Shown here piece by piece: positions 27,431 to 39,318 of a stretch of DNA of 58,500 bases. The stretch comes from Symbiodinium natans (taxonomy: Eukaryota > Sar > Dinophyceae > Suessiales > Symbiodiniaceae), in contig CAJNDS010002115.1 in assembly GCA_905221605.1 (NCBI GenBank), positions 1 to 58,500 of the forward strand, read 5' to 3'. Positions within the stretch are counted from its first letter, which is position 1. Every line of letters begins with the position of its first letter. The notes beneath the pieces are model-generated. The model saw only the letters and a program-made list of their open reading frames with translations. It was not told the origin of the DNA and did not search any database. The translations under genes were made by a program, and so were the position numbers.

Positions 27431-27629
27431 AGCAGTTTCCTGGTTCAAAAAGAGGGTTTCTGGATGTTTCTGGTATCCACCCATGGAAGGGGGTTCTGTA
27501 GGGGCAGAATGGACCCTCAAATCCTCTCCAGATAGACAATACCCACAACCTATAGACCCCTATAATCGCAAACTTACACGACACACCTCGAAACAGCGGG
27601 GCTTGATTTATTTAGACATGCTTGCACTT

Positions 27630-27765
27630 TTAGGGTACTGGGCTTGCATGATTTTTGCTTGGGATCAGGTGGTGGGTCTACGGTTTGGGGTTTAGGGTTC
27701 TGGGCTTGCATGATTGTTTTTTGGGATGAGGTGGAGGGTCTCAGGTTTGGGGTGTAGGGTTCTGT
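27630..27765 (+). repeat. Tandem duplication of about 68 bp
   Basis: GGGTACTGGGCTTGCATGAT, then TTGGGATCAGGTGG and GTTTAGGGTTC, recurs at once as GGGTTCTGGGCTTGCATGAT, TTGGGATGAGGTGG and a GTGTAGGGTTC ending. Confidence 0.7.
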
Positions 27766-27885
27766 GCATTTTGTCACTGGCCCTAGACTGTGACATAAAC
27801 CCTCTCTATCTAGTGTCACATGTCTTGTATGAATGTTTGACAGTGTTGCGGCAGCGGTGACAGAAGTGTTGGTCGCTGTCAGAGT

Positions 27886-29345
27886 GTGCTGATGTCGTCT
27901 TTGAAGTTGTTTTTTGTTTTCTTCCGTCAGTTGCTGTGTGCCGATCATGAGGCGCTAGCCGAAGAATCCGCCGCTGGGCCCATATTATGTAAGGGCCGGC
28001 AAGGCTGGTCCGATGCCTCAGGGCAGAAAGCCATGCGAAAAGAGTTACGGGCCGGGGTTAAACCCAAGAATGACCTGAATGCACGTCCAGACACGTGGTC
28101 TTCATGGCCTCGCTTGCTACCGGCCTTGCTGCCAGCGGATGGGGTGTCCTCGACTATTGTGGAGCAACATGTGAGCAGTGGCAGGAGAATCCCTCAAAGC
28201 ATGGCTGATTGCGTAGTGCGGCCGCGTGGTTCCGCGCGCGTGCGCGCGCGTGCGCAAGAGGATGCAGAGTGGCAAAAGTTTGTGCAGGAGTTGCTGCACC
28301 GGCTGCATGGCAGTTTGTCCGTGGCGCTGCTTTTCTGCGATTTGGGTGAGTTGGCTGAGGAATCTTTTTTGCACATCCTGAAAGGCAAAGCGCCGGCCAC
28401 GTTGCGCAGGCACTTGCTTGGTTGGAAGCTGTGGTCTACATTCGCGCTGGAGCAAGGGTGGAGCCTGTATGACCCTGAAGCGCGCACGCGCTGGTTGTCT
28501 TCTTCAGGGTCTTGGCGGAGTCCAAGCGGGAATCCCCGGCGGCCGTCGCGTCGCAGAAGTTTGTGGCGGCCATCCTGGGTTGGGCATCGTGGCAGCGAAC
28601 GCTGGAGAATCCAGCTGTTCTGGCGTGGTGTGGCGACAAGCGCCAGAGAGCGCGCAAAGAGGCATCGCCGTTGCCACTGTATGCTGTGGCCGCCTTTGAG
28701 CAAGCCGTGCTGCCACCTGGGGTGGAGAATGCAAAGGACGTGTGGCTGCTGACTGCGTTCCTCTTAATGCTATGGGGCGCTCTGCGCTACAGCGATCTGC
28801 AGAGGGTGCTCGCGAGCGACCTCTTCTGTGAGGATGGTGTGGTCTGGGCTGCAAGGGTTTAGGGCTTCGTTCTCTTATGTGTTGGGTCATCTGCGGCGCT
28901 TGTTGATGCACGTTGCTGGAGTCCCGGCACACTTGGCTGCGCCGTATGCCGTGCATTCATGGAAAACCAGGGCTTTGCAGCTAGAGGTGGCCTCGGAAGC
29001 GAGGCGAGCTTGGGGGCACCATCGTGCCAAAGAGCCTGGAGCAGCCATGGTGGCCTCCAGGGACGATGTGCTGCCGGCCTTACAAGCGCAGCTGCATGTG
29101 ATCAAAGCTGTGCGCGCTGGCTGGACACCGTGGGCTCCTCAGGCAAGAGGGGGCTTGCAGCCGTTGCAGGAATTGCCGTTGCCTCAGATGCAGCGTGATG
29201 AGCTTGTGGTGCCGCCGTGGCTAGTAACGTTCAGGGATACTGACGGAAGTGATGCGACTGCGTCGGAGTCCGGTTCTGGGGCCACAGCTCGTGTTCGTCG
29301 ACGGACATGGATGCAGCGTCAGAGTCTGAGGAGATTGGCGATGCG
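27886..29345 (+). pseudogene. Tyrosine recombinase (DIRS-like element), frameshifted
   Basis: Three frames in series carry a recombinase-like protein. The core-binding part is at 27886-28520 (ATLRRHLLGWKLWSTFALEQ). Then comes the box I arginine in WGALRYSDLQRV (about 28770-28806). Then VHSWKTRALQLEVASEARRA with GHHR (29013-29024) and ASRDDVLPALQAQL. In related proteins I would expect H-x-x-R and a tyrosine just before SRDDV. Here the first reads HSWK and the second MVASRDDV, with no Tyr, so it is probably dead. Frame changes lie near 28510 and 28855. Confidence 0.65.
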
Positions 29346-29674
29346 GCAAAACAAAGGCTCCACGGTGCTTATGTGGTGAACCAAACTACGTTATGCTATC
29401 ATGCTGCTGTGGTTCTTCAAGACGACACAGTTGGACGGGCTTGTGCACCTACGCTGGATGTCAGCACGAAGCACTGGCAGGTGTGGCGATGTGATCCTGC
29501 TGGGGAGGCGGGGGACTTCTTCCCATGTTCACACCCGGCGTGCGCAGCAGTGCTATGAATAGAATTCTGGCTGAGCTGGTTGACAATGCGTTGCAATCTA
29601 CCAGCGCGGGAGTTTAGGGGGCTAAGATTGAGGGTGCTGCGCGTTGGATGCAGTGCTTGGTGGAGTCGTAGCCG

Positions 29675-29815
29675 GAGAAGAACGCGGGAGCGAGTGTGGC
29701 ACGATGGATTGCGTGCAAGGACTAGGGCTCGAGAACGCCGGAGAGCGTGTTGCACGATGGATTGCGAGTGAGAACGCCGGAGAGCGTGTTCGCGATGGAT
29801 TGCGTGCTGGAGAAA
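29675..29815 (+). repeat. Minisatellite between recombinase and RT modules
   Basis: GAGAACGCCGGAGAGCGTGT followed by a CGATGGATTGCGTG-like phrase occurs twice perfectly and twice with changes. Units are roughly 40-55 bp. Confidence 0.65.
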
Positions 29816-30049
29816 CGCTACCGGAGCGCAGCGCAGGAATAGGTGCAAGCCGGAGTGCGTTGCTGATTGCAAGTGATTGCGTGGATATCGCGAGTGAAAA
29901 GCATGTTTCGCGCGTTTCTCTTTGGTGATTCAGAATTTGTGAGTGGCGTTGGGCAGTTCGAGGGCTCACGCTGTGAAGAAGAAAGCTTGCGTTTCCTTGT
30001 GTGTTAGGAACATGGATTGCCCAAAAGCGTTCAAGGCGTTAATGATTAA

Positions 30050-30220
30050 TGGCAGAGATTAAGATCCAGGAGGAGGTGATCAAGACACTTGACGCGAAAG
30101 GCTGGAAGACGGCCCGTGACTTCTATTATTGGTCACTGGCAGCAGGGGCGGAGGATGCGTTCGACGTCATCTTAGAAGACTGGGGCGAGAGTGCCAAATA
30201 TCATGAGGACCTCATATAGG
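30050..30220 (+). CDS. Small ORF at the start of the DIRS-like RT module
   Basis: ATG 30050 opens 56 codons (MAEIKIQEEVIKTLDAKGWK, then DFYYWSLAAGAEDAFDVILE) ending at TAG 30218. The V..KLD..GW....F motif resembles the N-terminal domain seen ahead of RTs in dinoflagellate elements; that comparison is from memory and by eye. It may be a remnant of a longer ORF. Confidence 0.4.
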
Positions 30221-30304
30221 ATGGAGGTGGTGTTTCCAGTACGCTGGATTGGCAAGTGCCACCTGCTGCGGGCCTCCGAGATAGCTTAGGCTGCGCGAAA
30301 AGCG

Positions 30305-31962
30305 TTGTTCGAGTCAATGCCTGTGGATGCCTGTGCCAGGATACGTTCGCGCTTGCAGGGCGGCCCCGTGGCCGAACCTATCTTTTCAGAAACTGAGGTA
30401 ATGAGTATGAGGTCGGCAGTCTGCGATGCCTTGGAGTGGATGCTGCTGGTGCCTCGGCTTCCTTCGAGCTTTCGCCTTATAAGTGCAACCTGCTCAGCGC
30501 AATTGCGTCGGCCATGCGCGATGTGGATAAAGACCTGCCAAGCATCTTGAGTGCGGGTGCGCCCGCTGGGGTTCGGCAGACAATTGCGGCGTCGGGCGTT
30601 TGGCCCCCGAAGACACCGCTGCGCCGTGTGCAGATGAGTGGATCTTGCTGTCGCTAGACGTCAAAGGCGCGCGCAGAAGCCTCCGCGCAGATCCGCGTGA
30701 TGTGGGCTTTGCTGTGTTTCACTTACTACAGCAACACTCTATGTGTATCTCGTAAACCATTTTGGAGCCTCCTGGAGCGCCGTCCAGGTTATCTGCGCTG
30801 CTGCTTCGCATTTTCCACATGGTACTTCGGCGCAAACACATGCATGTCGTGTACGTTGACGACTTCTTGCGTTGGCGCAAATCCTTGGCGTGCCATTGAG
30901 CTGGACAAAGCTGCAGCTGGGTCCAAGCGTCACCTACTTAGGTTGGCAGTTATCCTTGAAGGAAGGCGACTTCTTCGCCAGCTTGTCGGTGTATAAGAAA
31001 CAGCGACTCTTGTGTGCAATGAATTGGTTCGTGCTGCACCCGCGGCGCGTGTTGAGAAACGAATTGGCAGAGCTTATTGGGTTGCTGGTGTGGACCACGC
31101 AAATGAAGCGCGGTCCATACGTGGGTTCTTGGCTCCACTATTCCATGTTCTACATCGGCCTACATCCAAGATGCAGCTGCTACATTTGGACCAACTGCGT
31201 GAACTGGTGGAGATCGTCGACCCCAAAACCCTCTTGGTGTCGCGTGCTGCCACAACTTCAGACGTGCAGAAAGGGTGGAAGTTGCGCGATGGGGCTTCGC
31301 GAGTAGTCTCCTCGGCTGCAAATGGGCTACGGCCGTCACAGCAGCCCAAACTCACTGGTGGCACGGCGTGGGTGCGCTTCTGTGAGTGGGGCAAATTGAC
31401 CAATCTAGACTCTGCGGCAACAGCAGCGTTGCGTCTGCTGAAGACTCGCGTGTTAGCAATACCTTCCACTGGGCAGGTGCGCGCGTGGACATGAATAGGG
31501 CTGCAGATGCATGGGCAGATGTGTCTCTGTCTGGCCTGGGTGGATGGTGCCTAAACTCGGCTGGCGACAAAATTTGGTTCCACTTAGGGCTGCGATTAGA
31601 GGACTTGCCCAGCTCTTGGCAATGGCAGTGCGCCATGAAGCAGGGTGTCGCTACTGGCGCTGGTCCTGGTGAGGAAGAAGGTTGACGACTTTCCTTTTCG
31701 CCGTTGGGTGGTTTTGCGTCAATGCAGTGACAACATGCCGGTGGTTGGATCAATAGCTAAAGGCCTTTCCACCAAGCCGCCGCTATGCTATGCCTTGATG
31801 ACATTGGCTTACGCGGGGCTTCACTTCAATTGCGATATCGAAGTGGCGCACTTGGCGGCTGATGTGATCAGCTGCAAAAATCAGCCTGGCAAGGAATGGA
31901 GGATGCGCACAACAATGGAGCAGGCCACGCAAGTGCCCGTTGCGCGGGGCGAAGTCGTGTAA
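30305..31962 (+). pseudogene. DIRS-like reverse transcriptase and RNase H, frameshifted
   Basis: Pieces in order: DVDKDLPSILSAGAPAGVR and SGVWPPK (about 30520-30610); RT motif A in LLSLDVKGARRSLRADP (about 30647); motif C YVDD (30852-30863); LGVPLSWTKLQLGPSVTYLG; ELAELIGLLVW; RNase H-like NRAADAWADVSLSGLGGW (about 31492); LRQCSDNMPVVGSIAKGLS (about 31716); and HLAADVIS. The RT fingers (AVGKLGV type) are missing between 30610 and 30645. Several frameshifts make it a pseudogene. Confidence 0.65.
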
Positions 31963-31992
31963 CTGTGGGACGATTTCCTCTCAGGGCCCAAG

Positions 31993-32945
31993 AGCTCTGA
32001 AGGGTTTAGGGTTTTTTAGGGTTTAGGGTTTTTCAGGGTTTAGGGTTTAGGGTTTAGGGGTTTTCAGGGTTCAGGGCTTAGGGTTTTTAGGGTTTAGGGT
32101 TTAGGGTTTTTTGGGTTTAGACTTCAGGGGTTGGTGGGTTTAGGTTTTTTTTTGAGTTTAGGGCTCAGTCAGGGGTTAGGGGTTGTTGGCTCAGGAATTG
32201 TTAGGGTTTGGGGTTTAGGGTTTAGGGTTTTTTTAGGGTTTAGGTCTGTTTTGGGGGTTTTGACGGTTTAGGGTTTTTTCGGTTTAGAGTTTAGGGGTTT
32301 TTAGGGTTTAGGGCTCAGGGGATTTTAGGGTTTTAGGGTTTTTAAGGGTTTAGGGTTTAGGGTTTAGGGGTTTTCAGGATTAGGGTTCAGGGTTCTTTTG
32401 GGGTTTCTGGTTTAGGTTTTCTTTTTCGGGCTTAGGGTTTTTAAGGGTTTTGCCGGAGGGATTTCTAGGGTTTAGGGCTTATGGATTCTTTTTGGTCAAG
32501 GGTTTTTAGGGTTCAGGGTTGAGGGGGTTACAGGGTTTAGGGTTTAGGGCTTTTAGGGGGCAGGTATTGGGGCGTGTTAGGGTTTAGGGCTCAGGGGGGG
32601 TTTGGAGTTTGGGGCTTTTTTCGGTTTAGGGCGCAGTTTTTTTGGGTTGAGGGCTTGAGGTTTGTAGGCTTTTTTAGGGTTTAGGGTTCAGGGCTTTTTA
32701 GGGTTTAGGGTTTTGTAGGGTTTAGGGTTTAGGGTTTAGGGTTTTTGGTAGGGTTTAGCGCTTAGGATTCTTAGGGTCTGAGGTTTTTTTGGTTTAGGGC
32801 TCAGGGTTTTTTCAGCTTTAGGGGGTTTCAGGGTTTAGGGTTTCGGGGCTCTTCGGGGTTTAGGGTTTCGGGTTTTTTAGGGTTTAGAGGTTTTTAGGGT
32901 TTACTTTTTTGGGTTTAGCTTTTTGGGGTTTAGGGTTTCGGCTTA
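31993..32945 (+). repeat. Degenerate TTTAGGG array (0.95 kb)
   Basis: TTTAGGG units alternate with TTTTAGGG, CTCAGGG and TTCAGGG variants and short insertions. The array follows directly on the DIRS-like element and ends near a C17 run (about 32961-32977). Confidence 0.85.
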
Positions 32946-33189
32946 GCAAGCGGGTGGGTGCCCCCCCCCCCCCCCCCAATTTGCAAACACAACGCTCGCG
33001 TGACAGGTTCGAATTAGAGCCTTTGCAACACAATGCTCGCATGATGGGTTTGAAAAAATATGCCTGAAGCACGCTTGCACGGCTTAACAGGCAGGGACGG
33101 ATAGACCCTTATCAGAAAAAAGGATGCGGGTCCATGCCTCGGATAGGGGTCTATGCCTAGGCTCTGCCTCCCCCACTTGAAATGGGCCT

Positions 33190-33423
33190 ATGCATAGGTA
33201 CCTTTCCGGACCAGACAAAATCCGGAAGTTTGTGACCTGGGTGGGGGGCTGGGGAGCAGGGTCTATCCTGATTCCGATAGAGCCCGATAAAATAGGGGTC
33301 TCTCTGAAAGAGATAGGCGGCTTCTTGCGTGATTTCAACAAAAAGGCAGCCTCACGCTGGAATCCCACAACAAAAACTCTGTGCAATCTGTCCTTCCAGC
33401 TTGACAGCAAAAAGAGACCTTGA
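33190..33423 (+). CDS. Hypothetical 77-codon ORF
   Basis: ATG 33190 to TGA 33421 reads MHRYLSGPDKIRKFVTWVGG and continues with PIEPDKIGVSLKEIGGFLRD. The surrounding DNA is rich in GGATAGACCC/GGGTCTATCC inverted pairs (33105 and 33261), so it could be an inverted-repeat element rather than a gene. A duplicated phrase (TTTGCAA.CACAA.GCTCGC) lies at 32988-33050. I do not recognise the protein. Confidence 0.2.
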   Translation: MHRYLSGPDKIRKFVTWVGGWGAGSILIPIEPDKIGVSLKEIGGFLRDFNKKAASRWNPTTKTLCNLSFQLDSKKRP

Positions 33424-33679
33424 AAGGGCTCGGGAAGGAAGCATGGCAGCACCCTTTGTGTCGGCTGAGGTTCCTCATTGGTGTTTGCGGACCCGATCGC
33501 CCACCAAGACTAGCGAACACCTTCATGGTTGGAATCTCCTGGTGACAATGATGCCGGGCAGGAATTGACCTTGCATGAGATGGTTTCTTGGGAGCCAGGC
33601 GGAAGGGAGGGAATGCAACATCTTAAACCTCGAGGCAACGATTCCTGCCCCCCCCAGGCCCAAAGCCGGAAGCCCCTTA

Positions 33680-33912
33680 GGCCCCAAACCCAAAACCCTA
33701 AACCCTAAACCCGAAACCCGAAACCCGAAACCCTAAACCCTAAACCCTAAACCCTAAACCCTAAACAGTAAAACCCGAAACCCTAAACCCTAAACCCTAA
33801 ACCCTAAACCCTAAACCCGAAACCCTAAACCCTAAACCCTAAACCCTAAACCCTAAACCCTAAACTCTAAATCCCAAACCCCAAACCCTAAACCCCAAAC
33901 CCTAAACCCCAG
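33680..33912 (-). repeat. CCCTAAA array
   Basis: About 33 heptamers, mostly CCCTAAA with CCCGAAA and CCCCAAA variants. Confidence 0.9.
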
Positions 33913-34173
33913 TTTTCCGTCTGCTTGGCGGGTGGAGAAAGGAACCCTAAACCTAAAACCCTAAGCCCTAACCCAGCCCTAACCCCATAAGATCTTTAAG
34001 AGGACTCAAACACCCTCCGCCCGGACTGCACTCCGTCACATCTGTCGGCCCTACACTCCGGAGCTTTGGGCGTTTGGGGTTCTGGGGTTCTAGAAAAGGT
34101 GATTTGGTTTAAGGCAGGAGTAGCTCGAGTTGGGTTTGTTCTTGGGTTTCAGGGCTTTGGGGTGAGTCGGCGT

Positions 34174-34463
<290 letters not shown>

Positions 34464-34704
34464 ACTCATAAGCTTACGCCTGCGCCATTAAGAGCCCTTC
34501 AGTTCGTTTTTTGTCGACCTCAATTTGCAGAGCCACCAAAAGGGCCACCGACATCCTAAAGAAGCCCCAAAAAAGCGCGTACGACTCTCGATCTCTTTGG
34601 CAAGCATCTCGGGAAATCTTCAGGGCCTTGAGAACCCAGGGTTGTGTATGTTCGATGACGGCGACATGACACGTTGTGACGAGATGCCTTCGCTTTAACT
34701 GTAG

Positions 34705-34813
34705 CAAGCCTGCTGTTGGGATTTGCCTCCACTGGCCCGGGGGCTCAACCAAATGCGGAAAAGATGTGGGACAGTTTTTGGAGCTCTTAGAACCCGGAGA
34801 ATCCACACAGCAG
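34705..34813 (+). CDS. Candidate exon of an unrecognised gene
   Basis: After CTGTAG the frame reads KPAVGICLHWPGGSTKCGKD and VGQFLELLEPGESTQQ, and ends CAGCAG before GTGATT. It has good codon character and a GT donor. No neighbour exon in matching phase was found. Confidence 0.35.
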
Positions 34814-34908
34814 GTGATTTAAGATGTTCCAGATGCGGTGCAGGCTGCATTTCGAAACCCCTCCCCCGCTGCGACTGCAGCTCGGCGCTGACCTTTTAAG
34901 TCCCCAAA

Positions 34909-35145
34909 ACCCTAAACCCTAAACCCGAAACCCGAAACCCTAAACCCTAAACCCTAAACTCTAAACCCTAAACCCTAAACCCTAAACCCTAAACCCTAAA
35001 CCCTAAACCCTAAACCCTAAACCCTAAACCCTAAAGCCTAAAGCCTAAAGCCTAAAGCCTAAAGCCTAAAGCCTAAAGCCTAAAGCCTGAACCCTGAACC
35101 CTGAACCCTGAACCTTGAACCCTGAATCCTGAACCCTGAACCCTT
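34909..35145 (-). repeat. Telomere-like array with three successive unit types
   Basis: About 17 CCCTAAA units are followed by eight GCCTAAA units and then about eight CCCTGAA units. The units stay in heptamer register throughout. Confidence 0.9.
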
Positions 35146-35337
35146 ATCGTCACGAGCTTCGTCTGGTATCGCGGACATACCCCCTGCGGCTTCCGCTCTT
35201 AGTCACTGAGTGAGCGCACTTTACACTTGTTGGGATACTATATAATCCCCTATAGAACTGAAGGTGTACACTTTTTTTGGAACTCAGCAACTAAGAGCTA
35301 GAGTACTCCCTGGAGGGCCATCCAGCAACCCTTAAAG

Positions 35338-35589
35338 ATGAATAATGCAAGAGCTAGTCGATCGACAACATGCTCTTTGGAAACAAGAAGGTCGGCTGCT
35401 ACCCCCGTGCTACAAGTTGCAGTTGCCATCGCCGTAGAACTAAACAAGATAGTGTGCTCTAGCCATGGTCCAACGTTTCTAATCACGGCCAGTTTCCTTT
35501 TCTCAGGCTTCTTTTGTGTTGCCTGTTGTCTGACTGCAACGGGCTTTTTCGAGCAGCTCGCGCTTAACCTGCAATCAGACCCAAGCTAA
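35338..35589 (+). CDS. Small membrane-protein-like ORF, 83 codons
   Basis: ATG 35338 to TAA 35587. The first half is polar (MNNARASRSTTCSLETRRSA). The second contains a hydrophobic segment, FLITASFLFSGFFCVACC, long enough to span a membrane. No family is recognised and no splice signals are needed. It could be chance. Confidence 0.25.
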   Translation: MNNARASRSTTCSLETRRSAATPVLQVAVAIAVELNKIVCSSHGPTFLITASFLFSGFFCVACCLTATGFFEQLALNLQSDPS

Positions 35590-35804
35590 TCAATGCACCG
35601 GCAGCGCATTTGGAACTCAACCTGACATAATTGTCGACGACTGTGCTCCCCGCTCCCGCTCCCCTCGTACTTGGCGGCGGGAGACGCATTGGTTTAGAGC
35701 AGAAGCTGCAACTGGGAAAGGGGAGACCGGTCTTCGAAACCATTGCTGCTGGCACATGATCTTCAAGGCGTCAGGTACATGTTGCTGAGTTGTGTGCCGT
35801 GCAG

Positions 35805-35871
35805 GTGCTGCGCTCTTCGCCTGCACCTCCTGCAGTTTAACTGGGCGCATACAAAGCTGCGCCCGTGCATG
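35805..35871 (+). CDS. Candidate exon with canonical GTAAGA donor
   Basis: CCGTGCAG precedes a 67-nt segment that reads CCALRLHLLQFNWAHTKLRP and CM, then GTAAGA. Entry phase is 2 and exit phase 0. The parent gene is unknown. From 35872 to 37810 I see repeats and open frames without clear exon structure. Confidence 0.35.
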
Positions 35872-36315
35872 GTAAGATGCAGAAGGATGTGCGGGACAAC
35901 GACCGTTAAGCCCTGTCAGGCCCAAAGCCCAAGGCCCAAAGCCCAAAGCCCCAAGCCACAAATCCTCAAGACATTCTCAGGGCACCCATTCAGAGATTGG
36001 GAGGAAGGGGAAGTGGAGGGAGCGCAGCCCTAAATCAGTCGAGGCCTTGCTTTTGCGCAAGCAAGCTTTCGAAGCACAAGAGCGGGAGAAACTGGATCCT
36101 GAGGACCCCCACTGTCCCCAAGAGCGGCACATCCTCTGCAATGTTGCAGCAAGTGTTTTTCCTAGCTTTTCAGCTCGTTTTGTGATCCAGTCAGCGTGCC
36201 GCAGCGTGCTGAGCCTCATCCTGTAAGAACCCACTGTGGCCTGAGGCAGAATCCACGCCAGGTCGGAGTTGTGAGCGATGAAACCCCCAAGCCCCCCCCG
36301 CCCCCCTCCTCTCAG

Positions 36316-36670
36316 AAGGTTCCCTAAATCCTAAACCCCAAACCCCAAACCCTAAACCCCAAACCCCAAACCCCAAACCCCAAACCCCAAACCCCAAACC
36401 CTAACCCTTCAGGCTGCGGCAGGCGGAGCTTGGGTCTGCAGAGCTGAGGTCTCTGTCGGGGCGCCTCTCAGGGATCCGGCCGGTCGCCGAACAAGAAACG
36501 ACTCCACTTAGGTTTAGGATTTAGGGTTTAGGGTTTAGGGTTTAGGGTTTGGGGTTTGGGGTTTGGGGTTTGGGGTTTGGGGTTTTGGGGTTTGGGGTTT
36601 AGGATTTAGAATTTAAGGTTTAAAGGTTTAAGTTCTAGGGTTTAGGGTTTAGGGTTTAGGGCTTAGGGCT
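36316..36670. repeat. Opposed CCCCAAA and TTTGGGG/TTTAGGG arrays
   Basis: CCCCAAA units (36316-36405, minus sense) and TTTAGGG grading to TTTGGGG and back (36507-36670, plus sense) face away from each other across about 100 bp of unique sequence. Confidence 0.85.
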
Positions 36671-38168
36671 ATACAATCCTAAATCCTGGGGGTCTTCCTG
36701 CTGCTGTTGCTCTTGCTGCACCCCCCCCCCACCACAAAGAGTACTGCCATTGCTAACTGTACATGATCATGATGATGAATGTGCGTTGCTGTCCGGGAGT
36801 TTGGCGGATTGAGGATGCCGAGGTGTCGAGTTCTGGGATGGTGGTTCATGAGGTCTTCTTGCGGCTAAGGTTGCAGGGCTCAATTACACATAGGTCCTTG
36901 CAGAAAAACTTTTCTGCATTTCGGTCTTGGCCGGGAGATCGGCGGCAGCCGAAAGTCGAAAGGGCTTTGGCTGCGGAGAGCTTCCCTGCGCCCGCCCCTT
37001 TACCGTGTGCATGGCCGATGCCCGCTGGACGCTGCTGTTGCCCTGAGCTGCCGAACTCCCGGAGCCGAAGCAGTTTTACGCTTCGTGTAATTCCCCCAAC
37101 TCCTGAATCCTCGGAAGCCGGGGTCCCCACATGCAGCGCTTGTGGGAACCCGAAGCCGGGATAGCAGCCGGGCCCCAGCGGCTTAGAAGTACCTGGCTGG
37201 TAGGTAGCTCGGGCTGGTGGTGGGTTTGGGGTTTCGGGGACTTGTGGAAGAGGAGTTGCACAGGAAGACGTCCCGCAACCCTCAAGAAGCCGAAACAACA
37301 CTCCCCCCAACAAAATCCCCAATCCCATCACCACCCTGGGATGCTGTCAGCACCGGACATGGTGGATGTGGGTTGATTGCCGTTTTCATCCAAAAAAGGG
37401 CCGCTGCTCAGAAGTTCTAGTGAGGCCGGTAAAGGGGATCCTTGCAGTCCTTCGTGGCTTTGAGGTTTTCGGAAGAGAAGAGGCCTTGAAGCCCCATTTC
37501 ATTGGAGGGAATTCGCCCTTGAGCGCTTGAGCACGTTTGCTCTCCACCTGAGTTGGGGGGGGGGGTTTGGGTGTTCGTAAGGCAGAGCCCGTAGACCATC
37601 TTACACCAGGTCTTTCAGCAGAATGTCTGGGAATTTAAGAAGGCTTGCGCGTACGCTTGAGGTTCACTAAGGGTTTGGAGTGCAGGATTCAGAAATCCGA
37701 GCCACTGATCTGAGCCCCAGACAACCTTAAACCACAAAACCTTGCACCCCTACCTCCGCTCCAAAACCCTGAGGTTGCGGTCGGGGGTTCAGGGTTCTCT
37801 GGAACTCCAAACTTGCACCCTATATGCGGGGCCTTCCGCACTGCTGTGATGCTGTGTCTCGCTTCTTTCGGCACTTGCCGGCGCGAGCTGTGCCATTGTG
37901 TAGGCCTGCAAAGGCAGATGCCAGACCCGTCAGAGCACTGTCCAAACATCATGCTCAGGAATCTAACGCCATCAAGCCTACACGCTCTACAACCTCATTG
38001 TCCCAAAAACTGTGCCCCAAACCCCTACTCCCTGGACCCTCTGGCAGCATGCCAGCCCCGGCCCCAGAACCCCCTAACCCCAAGCGCTCAATGCCTAGAC
38101 CCCTCAACGCTGGCAAAAACCAAGAAGCCATAGAACAGCATAGTTGAGCCATGCATCCCTCTCGGCAG

Positions 38169-38204
38169 CTGCGCCGGGGCGGAACAGAAGAGGAGGACTT
38201 CGAG
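38169..38204 (+). CDS. Candidate micro-exon
   Basis: CGGCAG precedes 12 codons, LRRGGTEEEDFE, then GTGTGA. It is a strongly charged segment with both splice signals. No linked exon was identified. Confidence 0.25.
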
Positions 38205-39318
38205 GTGTGAGCCCGCCCCCTCTTTCAGGGCTTACGGATGCTTAGGATTCAGAGGGTGGATCTTCTGAATGTCACTTCAGGGTTCGGCAGCGCATGGGCT
38301 TTCTGGTCTCTGGGGTTCGAGATTTCAGGGTTGGTTTGGGTGGAGGTCGAAACTTCGGATTTGGATTCCACACATGTTTTTGTGCGACATGTTGTGGTCC
38401 ATGGAGGCTTAGGCGAAGATGCAGGGCCATGAAAAGGTTGCGCAGGGGTTGAAGAGCTTCGACGTGTGGGGGGGGGGGGGCCAGTAGGGATTCGCGAGAG
38501 CATGGGATTGCATAGGGTGCTTAAAGAAGGAAGAGCGCCCCGCCTTTACGGTTTCCAGTTGAGACATGCTGGGACTACCATGGGAATAGGTTCAGAGCTG
38601 ACTCGAAGAATGAACCGTGCACCTGCCCCTCACGCCCTCAAACCTCGGCTTTGTGTAAGTGGCACCGCGCGACCAAATGCAGCCATCAGCAAATCCAAGC
38701 CTGACCACGCTTTCGTCCCCCAGACTGCCGCGACTCGAGGCGGAACGGGTTTGCAAGGTTTTGGGTCGGTGTCCATGACTGGACAGCTTTTGGGTTCTTA
38801 GGCGCCAAGGCTGTGCTGTTTGCTGCTGTAGGCCGCTCTGAGGTGGGGATGTGGGCAGGCGGTTGTAGGCTTTCCAGGGCCGAGCGCGGGCCAGCCGTCG
38901 CAACAACTCTTCCCGGATTGACGCTGCGAGCAGATTCTTTTCTTTTTGTCATGTGGTTTGTGTTTGTCATGTCACGAAAAAACCCCGATTAAACTTAGGC
39001 CTGCAACAAAAACATTTGAAAAGAGACGGGCAACAGAACAGGGAACAGGGCCTCCCTGTCGAGGCCCCCCCCTCCCCAGGAGCCCCCAAGCTCTGAAGAA
39101 AGCCCTCCGAAAGCTCCAATGCGACGCCCGCTTCTCCTCAGCCCCTCAGTTACTACACCCTAAAGCCCGAAGGGCTTTAACTTTGCGAAAGAACCCCAAA
39201 AACTTTGCACAACCGAGAAGTGTACCCCTACACCCTAAACCCGGGCAAAAAAAGCCCTACATCCTAAACCCTGAGGCCTAAACCCTAAACCCTGCAAACC
39301 AAAAGCCCCCCCTTACAG

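Noticed and set aside
30754-30775. Spliced-leader-like CGTAAACCATTTTGGAG
   Set aside because: It has two mismatches in the core and no CTCAAG end, and lies inside the RT coding region, where the frame explains it.
33005-33025. GTTCGAATTAGAG as a tRNA B-box
   Set aside because: No A-box, acceptor stem or anticodon arm could be folded around it; the phrase is part of a short direct repeat.
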